A stretch of 64,000 bases of DNA, taken from assembly GCA_900169235.1 (NCBI GenBank), contig FWCC01000064.1:1-64000 (forward strand). Reading direction: 5' to 3'. Both the position numbers and the translations under genes were made by a program. The stretch comes from Zarea fungicola (lineage: Eukaryota; Ascomycota; Sordariomycetes; Hypocreales; Cordycipitaceae). Below are positions 1-11,863 of the stretch, one piece after another (position 1 is the stretch's first letter; every line of letters starts with the position of its first letter). The notes beneath the pieces are model-generated. The model was not told the origin of the DNA. It ran no database searches and saw only the letters and a program-made list of their open reading frames with translations.

Positions 1-614
1 GAATTACCTGGACCCACTGTACCAGACGGTCGAAACCAGCATATCTGCCCAAATTGATATACAGCACACCCCCCCTTCGAGCTGCACCCGGTTCCTGGTT
101 CTGGTATTTTCTTGTCTCCCAAAACACAGTTTGCATTCTTTGCATTTTGCCTACTAGGGTTTTCTTCTTGCACTAGATCACTCTCTTCTTTCTTCCCTTT
201 TGTCGATAAAGAGGGGCGATATTCAATTATTTACATTCCTTTCACCTTGGACTCAGCTCAATCAACCCCCTTCCGACTCGCTCCTACCGTACTCGACCAA
301 GTACAGTTTTTCAGTTTCATTACAACCCTTCGAAATCGTCTCATCAGCAATCCTCAGCTTGAAAACCACACCTTGGTCTTCTTTTTCGTCGCAAAAGCAG
401 TTTAAAAAACACTTACTGCCTTCCATTACTTTGTTCTCGCGCGTCAAATCGGGGCTGGCCTACCTTGTTTCAATACATTCTGCCCTAGCATCGCCAGATG
501 TTTTAGAAGACAGACAGTACAAACAGATATTGGCATTCAACTACTCGAAACCAACTACACCAATTCACCCACCTACATATAGACACCAGCCCACCCGGCT
601 GCAACGTCGTCAAC
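1..614. other. 5' flank of first gene, no gene seen
   Basis: The sequence is rich in C and T runs, typical of a fungal promoter and 5' leader. Short open frames run through about 110-700 on the plus strand but show no recognisable protein and overlap the likely leader of the gene starting at 615. No other element is supported. Confidence 0.5.
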
Positions 615-1691
615 ATGTCTCGCGTCGAGCTCCAACAACCTGCCACCCCCCCCGCCGCCTCCATTCCAGACGACGACCGCACCATGGCCGAGCCAGAGGT
701 GACTTATAACTCGTCTGCTTGCAGCTCGCCTCGTCCTCACTCCATGTCATTGTCCCTTGAACAAACCAGAATCCTCAACGGACCATTCATCAAACATCTC
801 TCCGACGACATGCTTTCCATACATTCTACCAAGAGCGAGCCCTTCATCTCGGCTGGCCCTCCCGCACTACCGGAGAAGAGTGCACTGCGAGCTTCTCGAC
901 TGCTCGCCACACTGCCTCAGAAGCTCCCTCACGACCGCCCTGTGCTCACACATGCCGCACCTCACATTGTCTACCTTTCCTCGGAGGAAGATGGCTCCTC
1001 GTCTGCCGACGACCTCTCTGATCTCGATTCGTTTGACTCGGACAGCGAGTACTCGGTCGACGGCGGTGATGCCGGCAGCCATGCCGAGTTTGCCCGTGCC
1101 GTCTCCGTCGTCTTCTCCGGCAAGCCCTCGATGATCAACCTCACCAGCCGCAGCGCCTCGCTCGCCTCGTTTCGCACCAAGGACGACACGGCTCTGCGTA
1201 TCACCAAGACCGAACCCACCCTGGGCCGCCTCCGTTCGACATCGACGGCCTCTAGCCTCTACCACCCACCACGTTCCAGCAGCATGGCCAGCACCGCAAA
1301 GAAGCGTCACCCCAAGTTTCTGAATACCGATCCCTTCAAGACTGATAAGGAGGACACCGACACTGGCAAGCCACCAAAGACACCAACTGCCATGTTTTCC
1401 CGTGCCTTTAACAACCTCGTCAAGAAGCGAAGCCGCCAAACTCTGAACGCGATGGCACGCGAGACAGAAGTTGTGCCCATGGAGCAGGTTGGCGAGGAGG
1501 AGACGGAGGAGATGTCCCAGGAGCATGCCTCGCCCAAATCAGTGCCTGTTAGACCTCTCAAGTATAATGATATCATGGTAGCCGCCAAGAAAAACGCCGA
1601 TCCCTACTCATCAGCAACCCGACCCGTCTCACCAACCAGTACCAAAAGCCGAACATTTTCTCTAGCGAGAAGGATGAGCATCCGCACATGA
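615..1691 (+). CDS. Ser-rich hypothetical protein with acidic tract
   Basis: Single-exon gene of 358 codons that I do not recognise by function. The start is an ATG preceded by CAAC, a good fungal context. The protein looks mostly disordered. It has a Ser/Asp/Glu-rich acidic tract around residues 116-145 (motif SSEEDGSSSADDLSDLD), then a more ordered short block (HAEFARAVSVVFSGKPSMIN) that could be the conserved part. Residues about 195-250 are basic and Ser/Thr-rich, and the C-terminus is basic with a possible phosphosite (RRMSIRT). No signal peptide or membrane segment is visible. GC-rich third positions and an uninterrupted frame support real coding. A regulatory or scaffold role is possible but is only inference. 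Confidence 0.75.
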   Translation: MSRVELQQPATPPAASIPDDDRTMAEPEVTYNSSACSSPRPHSMSLSLEQTRILNGPFIKHLSDDMLSIHSTKSEPFISAGPPALPEKSALRASRLLATLPQKLPHDRPVLTHAAPHIVYLSSEEDGSSSADDLSDLDSFDSDSEYSVDGGDAGSHAEFARAVSVVFSGKPSMINLTSRSASLASFRTKDDTALRITKTEPTLGRLRSTSTASSLYHPPRSSSMASTAKKRHPKFLNTDPFKTDKEDTDTGKPPKTPTAMFSRAFNNLVKKRSRQTLNAMARETEVVPMEQVGEEETEEMSQEHASPKSVPVRPLKYNDIMVAAKKNADPYSSATRPVSPTSTKSRTFSLARRMSIRT

Positions 1692-4600
1692 ATGCGAGCA
1701 AGGCCTCTCTTTTGGTATCGGTAACCACTGACGAGACGAAGTGTGTGTACATCCTATCCTACATGCATGGCGGGGTTGCTTTTTCATATGGCGCTGGACG
1801 ACATTCGGCTACTTTCTGATACATTTTATATTCGAGCGCATCACGGCAACACAGTACAGCATAGCGCAGTGTAATTTTTTGTTTGCAGAATTGTACACAC
1901 ATGTGTAGGAATTTTGCGGAAGGCGTTTTCTCGGCGTATTTTTTTGTCTGTTTTTTTTTATTTTTTTTTATTTTTCACAAGAATGATTATTGGGAATATG
2001 CCTCTACGGAGTGCCACTATGAAACGGCGTTTTTTTATTATTGAGGTGACCAATTTGGCACCTATGAATCGATAGAAGTTCAATTCACGGCCGCTAAAGC
2101 GCGATTTCACTCGCATCGTTTTGTCATGTTGTTACTCTGGTGACTTGTATCCTTACCTAGCACTATCTACAATTGAGACTGCCACACGCAGAGCTACATT
2201 GTGGCTAGTGGTGCGAATGTTGTATCCCAACCAGGGACTTTATTTTGAGCTGTTGTGGTCATCTGTCTGTGGCTCGCTGTAAGTGTACGTGGGCGGTGGT
2301 TGGTGCTGCGTAGAAGTGGACTCTCGACAGCAATCACCAAAAGCCGTCGTTCCACACTCAAGTAAAATGATGTTGCTAATATACACGCAAAAGATGAAGG
2401 TTTAATTAAAATCAGCACAGCGACTGACGAAGATAAAATAAAATAAGCTATTGCGCAGGGGTCTTTTCCTCGACTTTGTACCCAGTACATTTTTTTGTGC
2501 GAGTCACCTGTCACCTGCATTGCGTGGCTTTGATGCACAGACTACGCACTGGAGTTGGTGTAGATGACAATTTACAAAGTGCCGACGCCGCCACCTCAAC
2601 CTCCATCACTGTCTGTGCTGGCATGGGCTGTAGAGTGCTTATGGAGATGTGATGGGATTTCTGCTCTCTAAAGGGGAAAATAACAAAAGAGTATGCTTAT
2701 AGTTGGGACAGGTAGTTTAGAGTAACAGTTGATATATGAGACTAAATTTGGCGTTAGGAGTCAAGATGCTGTTTGAAACATTAAAAATATTATGTGTCTG
2801 ATATGGCTTCTTTTACTGGCTGCCGTGGTTGAAAACCCTCAAAGCGTTGCTTGTCTTGGAGCTGAAGCGATGTGGATGGTGGGGGCTTAATTACGAGATT
2901 GCGAAGACCAAGGTTCTTCTTTCTCTTTTTCTTCGTCCTCTTCTTCTGCACTGAATAGTAATGGCAAATTCCTTGAAACAAAGAAAAGAAGAAAAAGTTG
3001 GGCCACATGCGTTGTACGAATAGAGAAGACGGACCTGAATACATCGTCGCCAACGGTCGTACGATTCGAAAACCGGCGTGCATTGTGGGCGAAAAACCTT
3101 GTCCCTTCTGAGTAACTATGCCATAAGGCTGCCTGTGGGCTCCAACAAGCGGTGGCGGTTATTAGCCATTTTTTTCCTGTTCGTATTCTTGCATTGCGCC
3201 GCTGAGGTGCTTTCAGAGTGTGATGCGAGGGGGCCAAGCTAATGCAAGGCGTGTATGCAGGCAGCTTGTCAGTGGCGGCGCATCAGGCTGGTGGCTACTT
3301 TGTGGGTATTATCTGTTGTGGCAATCCGTATGTAATAATACCAAGCAGCAATAATACTGCACGTGTATCTGTGGCTGTCAGTATGGTATGATCTCTCAAT
3401 TCAATAATGGAGCGCATCATATGGGCTTCCCGCCCTAACGCTGCAAGTGTGGCGACACCGATGACATTTTTAGCTCTTTTGACAAGGGGATCAAGCTTGC
3501 AGTGGGGGGGATCTTTGCTGGCTCGCTGGGTTCAGGGCCAGGCAATATACGTGCGACAGAGCCAATTTAGTGACGGTATCATGGCCCATGAGACGTTTTT
3601 CGTACAGCTCTTGGACGGACACCTTTCCAGTTGTGAGCCGGATGGGCCGAAACTGGTCCATCTCAACCGCATGTGGGCACTGGTCTTCCACCAGGTCATG
3701 AAAAGAGTAGCCCGCACAGTATGGAAAAATGTAAAATTAGTCCTTGACAACTTTGTCTGTGCCCATTGTGGGAAGTGGCGCCATGGCAGCACGAGGAGGC
3801 TGCCACGCGGAATGAAGAGGAGTTGAGAAAAAGCAACTATGGAAGTTTCCAAAGAATACCAAAAAAAAAAAGAAAGGAAAAAATACATGCCACAACTTGG
3901 CATACAAAAATCAACAATTAGTACAGACAGGACTGGAATTTACGTAGTATACAAGATGTATATAATTAGAGTGCATAATCAAAGTACTATTCACAACAGT
4001 ACTGTAGTATGATTCTCCGATTCGTTTCGAAATACATAGATCCCTCATTGCTAACATTTTCTTGGTCGGCAAACCTGCCCTCGTTCAGTGCGGCACAACC
4101 GAAGCCCGCTCGCGCGTTTAACTTGCAAATGTTGTAGGCGTCGGATAGGCAAGGGTAGAAAGATGCTAGCTTCAAGCCACACTTCGTAAAACTGACAGGC
4201 ACCGGCTTCAATAGCTTCCATTTAAGTGGAAGCTTCAAATTGGACACGCCTCTTTTTCAGTTGGTTGCTGGTGCAGAAAAGCCAGGGTCTCAGCTGGAAA
4301 CCTAGGAGAACGGCATTGAAGTTTTCACAACTACATTGTTTGACGTCGAGTTTGTGCGTGACTAGTTACACAGCTGCTGGACACATTGACTTGCTACAAA
4401 TTCTCCGCACCTTCTTGAGTTTGCTACAGAAGGGCAAAGGAAATCAAGGGGCTAAAACAATCCTCGGAGCGGGGCGATTACTCTCCATTCTCAACGAACC
4501 CTCATCAATTCTCAAACGTGAAATCACCGACTTGGGCCTCTACCCTGGTCGGAAACCGGAGTTGGATGGAATCGATGAAATTAGCTGTGAGCATTGCCGT

Positions 4601-7600
4601 CTTCTGCCTAGCCTTGAAAGAGACAAGGAACGGAACATAACCCACTCAGGACATGTTTCCTGCATTTTTCACGCGCCAGTGACGCTCTTGGCCTTTCCGG
4701 TGATGGGCATGGGATTGTCAGGGGTAAATTGAAAAAAAAGGCATGGGGTAGGTTAGCGTGTGCTTCGTACTCTGGGGGCTGCCAAACCGGAGGTCGAGGC
4801 TTGGATCAACATGGGCAGCCGTAGGTACCATAGATAATTCCCTCGCACAGTATGGATGTGACGCTGGTACCGTACAGTGTACCTTTGTTTGCCAGGATTT
4901 GTTTCCAACGTCATTTTGTGCACTTTGACCACCGGGTCCGTTTTTAAGGACTGCTCTGTGCTGCTGATGAAGTAATCGAAACCGATTGCTCTGGGCAGTA
5001 TCCGTTCTAGTAAAGATGCGACACTTTATTTTCAAAAATATTAAAATGAAAAATCACGAGAAGCAGATTTGGACTATAGATTGCCGGCAACCGTTGCACA
5101 AAAAACCCAAGTTATGCCACGTTGAACCAACAGCTTGCTTGTCGAGCCACTGCCAATGGAAGGCTGCATAAACTGGCAGATAGCTTCGGCAAGCGACATA
5201 GGATTCCTGTTCTTGGCCGTCGATACCCATTATGAAGTAAAAAAAAACATATGTACAAGCTTTCCTTTTGTCTCATTCGGCTGTTTATCTCCTGCTAGTA
5301 CCTTGATTTTTTTTTTGGTTCAAGCGGCCGCTGATTTACCCAGTATTCAACTTCAAAACGTCGACGTGCTCGACGGGATGGGAAGAGTTGTAAACGGAAA
5401 TAAAAATCTCTGCTCTTCACCACACCGGCGTGAATTTAGTCCTTCATAGTGTCCTCCTTCATGCATTGACGATCCAATACGTATCATGCGGCCGGGCAAT
5501 GCGCGAATAAATTGAGATTATTGTAGACTCTGGCTATGTTTGCGGCCATACCCCCGTACTTTCCCGTCTCTGTGTTCTCATAGTCGGGAAAAACTACTAC
5601 CACTACTAGAGAATCTTGGCAGCCTGTTGTCGGCCGGGTCATGCGCTGTTCCATTCGTATCTACGAGTCAACATGAGGCATTGCAGCTGCGTCGCTTGAA
5701 CCAGGCCGGGAGCCAACAATTGTGTGCGGTCTGGCAATTGCTGGCCACATAAAACAGCTCACTATTGCCTTGAAACAAAGATGGAATGGCTCAAAACACT
5801 TTGCATTGAACAGAAAATACGCCAATGCCACTTCGAATCACATACCGAGGGCTCACTGGAGCTATACTGACAAGGTCGGCCTCCAAGCCACCCAGTTCCG
5901 AGTCAGGCCCTTGATACGGTTATGCATGATCAGCTCTGCAATAGTAAATTTGAACGTCTCGCAAGCTTTGAGAATTCTGGTGTGTGGTAGGAAAATGTGG
6001 CGGCATCATTGTCGTGGCAAATAACGCCAGACGCAGCCATGGGCCGATGTATCAGAGGATAGGCTAGTGTAGAGAGTAGAATGAAAGTAACAAAACAGTT
6101 TCTGGTTACATGTAGCTCGATCTAACACCACTTTTTGGATCTCTCACTCTGATGGGCTAATGCAGTTGGCGGCGTTTCACAAGCGTTTCCCGCTACCTGC
6201 AGCAGGCTGGGGTTGGCAAGATGACTTTCGGACGAAGATGATATTTCATGCAATAATAAGCTACTTAGCAGTAGCATGCGTTTTGTTATTGCCATGGGTC
6301 ATTGCTGACACCGGATGAAAAATGTTTCGAAATTGTTTGCAGCGGCGATGAAACCGTCATGGAGCCAAAAGTCTAGGCGGGGCTCAAACCTGTTTCATCT
6401 TCTGACACAGGCTTGACCCTACATGAGTGAAACTTTTGAGTGTTTGGATCAGAGAAATGAGGATAAGACGGAAAAGTTGTTTTGTTTTGTAAATGTATCT
6501 GATGAATTATGGTGCAGGTTTGAGTTTGCGATATAGTCGCATGGGAACAGACATTTACGCTGATCTATTTCATATATCGTCAACCTGATACATTGAATAG
6601 CAGGAGTGGCCATTTTGTCAACGGTATTTACTAGTTATTGGTTTGGTAAGATGCAATTCTAACTAGAGGGATGTGATTCTTGCTTTTGACTCTATTCTTG
6701 CTGTCTTTGGCGGATGAGGCTGGTGGAAGCATTTATGCCGAGGGGGGAGCATGCACTACTTGGTGTGTTGTCATCGACTTTGTGGCCAAAGAAAACATAG
6801 CGGCAAGATGGACCTACCATGGAAAGGCAATGTGGAATGAATTTCAAGACGAAGATAATTACATGTATATTTTGATGATGCAGGCAGAGATGTAGCTGTT
6901 GACAGGGCTTGGGTAAGGTGAGGGCATCTTATATCACATATGGAGTAGTCAGCCGACAACTGAACTACAACCCGCTGCTCTTGCTCTTTTATTGCGTACA
7001 TGATATATCAACATTCAAAGTCAACCCAAAACTTCCAGAGTTCTAGTTCTTTTTCCCAAGAAGACGCTATTCTAGAATATGCTCTTCGTATGGTCTTGAT
7101 GCCAGGTGACGGGGAGTGACTGACAGGCATGTCATCAATGGCGGGCTAAGAACTGGCAGTGGAATATATATTTATGATATACTTGGTAATATGAGCCACT
7201 AAGACGCTTTGCGTCTATGAGTTGAAGCAACTTTGTAATTTGATCCGATTTTGCTTAGGCCGATCCGAGCTTGTGCTTGTCAAGATGAATAGTGGAGGTG
7301 TGCAGGAGTTCTAAAGGTTGTCAATCAATACTCAGGAGAATTTTCGAATATATATATAGATATATATAGATATATAAATCTTGTTTACCATAGCTGCATC
7401 AAAGCAGAGTCGATATGCTAAAGGTCGCAACACCCGTAATATGCAGTGTTGAGAGCCGGTTCAGTTGGAGTTTATCATGCAGTGCTTGCTCCGATCATCG
7501 GCTAAAAAACTAGTGTAGGTTATCAACAAAGTATGGCAACAATAATTTTGCCACGACCTGAAAGACGACGCCAAGAATTTTTATTTTATTTTGTCTAATT

Positions 7601-8882
7601 GCGCCGAGAGATACTAGTTACATGGTTGGGTTTGTTGGACACCGGAGACGCCGACTCAACAAGCCACCGGGCCGATGTTGATTTTTTTCCCTTTTCCTTG
7701 GTAACTAGGGCCGCCTTTCGGCCGGAGCAGGCAGATACGAATATGCAGAGCAATGGTCGATCCCCTGTCTGTTCAGCGCGATTTAATGGCCTAAAATTAT
7801 CCACCGGCTATCTGAAATTGTGCTGGGGCAGTGCTGGTAGTGATAGCCACTGTATGTGACGCTATTGGTAAAGTGAGAGACGAGGGAGAGAAATAGCTTG
7901 TTAAGAGAGGGCTATTTACCCAGCATGTTGACTATTTCCTACCTTTCCTAGGTACTCATGTAGCTACCAGTCAACAGTGTGTTCGTCCAAGTCGGCTCAC
8001 TGCTAGCGGCGCTCGCCAGGTCTCTTTGGCTGGTTAGCTCAAGCCCAACCTCTTTCTCCCCATCAAAAGTTGGAGCTCCAGCGACTCAAAGGCCACCATT
8101 TCAGCGGGCTGGCAGACGCTAAAATACCCCAGACCCGCCCGAAATCAACTCCAGTGAGAGGTCCCCGCTGGAAAGACTCGCCACAGCCCAACCAGAAGCG
8201 CTGACGGCTGTGCGTCTGCCACTAACTCTGCGCAACACCCTTCCCAAGTCCTGGCGGAGTACCAGCCGCTGTGCTTTTGGCTGAGCAGTGACCATCCACC
8301 AGCTACTGAAATTTGCCGCTTCCAGCCTCCATCCTAGTCAGCTTCTAGGCAACGGCAGGCAAAAGCAGGCCTCGCTTCGGCCAGGTGCGCCGCCGCCTTG
8401 TCCTCCTTCGTCTCGATCGGCAACCCACGCCGTCATCTGGCTCAATTTTTCTGCTCTGCAAACTCTGCCTTTTTTTAATTTACTATTCCTCCTCCTTACC
8501 ATTCTCTCCACCGCCTCTCAATTGCTTCACCATAAAGTGTCCCCCCTGGTGAACAGGCTTCCTTTATCCGCATACCTTCTCCCACCACAACCTCTCCCCC
8601 CCCCGTCACGACTTTGGTGCCATTACTAGATAGTCAACTAAAGCTTCTCCGCCAAAGACGGGACGAAGCGCCGCATACTTGCTAGCTTCCCCTCACCTCT
8701 ACTCGACTCGACTCCAACCTCCCCCCCTCCCGACGGCCGAATCCAAAGACGAGACACTCGGCCATTTGCTGCAGCTTCTCCTAGCTTGCTAAGCTACAAG
8801 AAGGACCAGAAACATTCCTTTTGCGAATAGCCGTGTCTCCAACCAACCACTGACTGACTGTCCTCGTCGATAATCAGCAGCC
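1692..8882. other. Long gene-poor region
   Basis: About 7.2 kb with no gene I can support. Composition is AT-rich from about 1.9 to 7.6 kb, with T and A runs (for example 1938-1975) and a TATATATAGA repeat near 7350. The few open frames are short, often lack an ATG, and match nothing I recognise. From about 7.95 kb the sequence becomes CT-rich, and 8.4-8.88 kb looks like the promoter and long pyrimidine-rich 5' leader of the glycogen synthase gene. I see no transposase, reverse transcriptase or long terminal repeat. Confidence 0.55.
7348..7377. repeat. TATATATAGA simple repeat
   Basis: Two to three copies of a TATATATAGA-like unit form a short AT microsatellite inside the gene-poor region. 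No function is implied. Confidence 0.8.
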
Positions 8883-11319
8883 ATGGCTTCCAACGGTGAC
8901 AAGCCCACCCGTGACGTCAAGAACCACCTCCTCTTTGAGATTGCCACAGAGGTTGCTCACAGAGGTAATTCCTTGCCCACCCAGCCAGCAACCTGCCTGC
9001 GATGCTTCAATCTTGCTGACCACTCACCACACCACACCCACCAGTCGGCGGCATTTACTCCGTCATCAAGTCCAAGGCCCCCGTCACAACCGCTGAATAT
9101 GGCGACCGTTATACCCTCATCGGGCCCCTCAACCACCAATCGGTGAGCTCCCTTCCCCCATTCTCCTCGCGCACATCGTCACTGACCTTTGCTCCATTCA
9201 GGCTGCTGTCGAGGTGGAAGAGATGGAGCCCAACACACCCGAGCTTGCCACTACTCTCCAGGCCATGAAGGACCGCGGCATTGGCTACATGTACGGCCGC
9301 TGGCTCATTGAGGGAGCCCCCCGCGTCTTGCTCTTTGACATCAAGACTGCCTACAAATACATGGATGAGTGGAAGGGCGACCTCTGGAACGTTGCCAGCA
9401 TCCCCTCGCCTCCCAGCGATGACGAGACCAACGAGGCCATTGTCTTTGGCTACCTCGTCGCCTGGTTCCTCGGAGAGGTAAGCTTGCCATTTACTGCCCC
9501 CAACCTGGTTGGCCCTTGCGCTGCGCCAGCTAATCAACAATAACCCCGCTAGTTTGTGTGCCACGAGAAATCAAAGGCCGTCATTGCTCACTTCCACGAG
9601 TGGCTGGCCGGTGTCGCCCTGCCCCTGACCAAGAAGCGCCGCATCGACGTCACCACCATCTTCACCACCCACGCCACCCTCCTCGGCCGATACCTCTGCG
9701 CTGGCTCTGTAGACTTTTACAACAATCTGCAAAACTTTGACGTGGACGCAGAGGCCGGCAAGCGTGGCATCTACCACCGCTACTGCATTGAGCGTGCTGC
9801 TGCCCACTCTTGCGATGTCTTCACCACCGTCTCACACATTACCGCTTTTGAGTCGGAGCATCTGCTCAAGCGCAAGCCCGACGGCGTCCTGCCCAACGGT
9901 CTCAACGTAACCAAGTTCTCAGCAGTCCACGAGTTCCAGAACCTGCATCAAGTCTACAAGGAGAAGATCCACGACTTTGTCCGCGGACACTTTTATGGCC
10001 ATTACGACTTTGAGCCCGACAACACCATCTACGTCTTTACCGCCGGTCGCTACGAGTATAGAAATAAGGGTGTCGACATGTTCATCGAGTCGCTCGCCCG
10101 CCTCAACCACCGCCTCAAGTCCTCTGGTAGCAAGGTCACCGTCGTTGCCTTTATCATTATGCCCGCCAAGACCACCTCGCTTACTGTCGAGGCCCTCAAG
10201 GGCCAGGCCGTTATCAAGTCTCTCCGCGACACCACACACGTTATCGAGCAGAGCATTGGCCGCCGCATGTTTGAGCGCTCTCTCAAATGGCACGAGGGTG
10301 ACCCAATGCCTGACGAGAAGGAGCTCATATCGAGCCAGGACCGCGTCCTTCTCCGCCGCCGTCTGTTCGCCATGAAGAGACACGGCCTCCCCCCCATTGT
10401 CACTCACAACATGGTCAATGATCACGAAGACCCCGTCCTCAACCAGATTCGCCGCGTGCAGCTCTTTAACCACCCCAGCGACCGCGTCAAGGTTGTCTTC
10501 CACCCCGAGTTCCTCAACTCGGCCAACCCCGTTCTACCCCTCGACTACGACGACTTTGTCCGCGGCTGTCATCTTGGCGTCTTTGCATCCTACTACGAGC
10601 CCTGGGGCTACACGCCCGCCGAGTGCACCGTCATGGGTGTGCCGAGCATCACGACAAACCTTTCTGGATTCGGCTGCTATATGGAGGAGCTGATTGAGAA
10701 CTCGAGCGACTACGGCATTTATATTGTCGACCGCCGCACCAAGGGCGTCGATGACTCGGTCAATGAGCTGACGGGCCACATGTTTGACTTTTGCGGCAAG
10801 TCGCGCCGCCAGCGCATCAACCAGCGCAACCGCACCGAGCGCCTCAGCGACCTCCTCGACTGGAAGCGCATGGGCATGGAGTACGTCAAGGCCCGCCAGC
10901 TCGCCCTCCGCCGCGCCTACCCGGATGGATTCGGCGCCGAGGAGGATGAGGACTATATTCCCGGCCCGGAGCAAAAGATTTCGCGGCCCTTCTCTGTGCC
11001 CGGCTCTCCCAAGGACCGGGCTGGAATGATGACGCCTGGCGACTTTGCAAGCCTGCAAGAAGGCCGCGAGGGTCTTAGCACCGAAGACTACGTCGCTTGG
11101 AAGCTTCCGTAAGTTTTTTTCCCCCGTGCCTCCAAGTACCCGACATAAGAGGGGTCGAGATGTAAACTAATTATCAACGCTCTCAGTTCCGAGGAAGACC
11201 CCGACGAATATCCCTTCCCCCTCACCCTGCGCTCTAAGCAGCAGACTGCTGCCACCGCGGCCTCCGTTGCCGATGCACAGAGCCCCGCCGCACCTGAACC
11301 TCTCCAAAACAGCAACTAG
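8883..11319 (+). CDS. gsy1: Glycogen [starch] synthase, GT3 family
   Basis: Cytosolic enzyme that adds UDP-glucose units to glycogen. Five exons: 8883-8964, 9045-9142, 9202-9477, 9553-11108 and 11187-11319. The introns are 80, 59, 75 and 78 nt with GT/AG ends, and the product is 714 aa, the usual length for fungal GT3 enzymes. Visible family marks are the N-terminal [13 protein letters not shown] nucleotide-sugar loop (about residue 28), the [16 protein letters not shown] block, and the catalytic glutamate pair in [14 protein letters not shown] followed by SGFG (about residues 507-535). The C-terminal tail [19 protein letters not shown] is the Ser/Thr-Pro regulatory segment phosphorylated in yeast Gsy2, so control by phosphorylation and glucose-6-phosphate is expected. 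The start ATG follows CAGCC in a CT-rich leader. Identification is secure; the gene symbol is by homology to yeast. Confidence 0.96.
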
Positions 11320-11863
11320 GGCGATTGAAGTGTTTGAGCCGGAGAATAGAGTAATATCTATTATTCGGCGGAGTAGATGAAATGGGGGTTGTGACGACAA
11401 CTAGGGTGTTTTCCTATCTGTATGGGGAGGGGAATAGGACAGGGAGATGACTATGTTTTTTGTGCCCCCTAAACAAGAGAAACGTGATGGGATTTTTGTA
11501 TGTTTTGTATCAGGTACTTTTTCTTTTTCACTTTTCTACTACTGTCAATTAAGCGAAACTGCATATACAACATATTCTGTTCGTGAATTCTTCTTTTCTT
11601 AAATGGGTGTAAAGGCGTTCACACCGGTAATAGGTTTTTTTTATTAGAAAACAACAGTTTCACATAAAGAAACTCTGCATTTTCAATAAGAGAAAAAAAG
11701 CACTGGCCCTCTGTCCAGTTTGGTATTCATATTCCCATTCCAAGGAAATTTTCAAAACAAGAAGAGTAGAAAACAGTAATAAAAAAAGGCTGAAATCATG
11801 TAAATGACACCAAATCAAAGATGTGCATGACATAAAAGGGAAAAGTTCAACTAAGAAAATTAG
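11320..11863. other. Convergent 3' intergenic region
   Basis: Lies between the 3' ends of the glycogen synthase and metalloreductase genes. It is AT-rich with T runs suitable for polyadenylation on both strands. No gene seen. Confidence 0.6.

Noticed and set aside
3407..3826. 139-codon frame with ATG in the gene-poor region
   Set aside because: No recognisable domain and no splice-linked continuation; could be an orphan but unsupported.
4226..4732. 168-codon frame
   Set aside because: Begins at a GTG with no ATG until near the end; no family signal.
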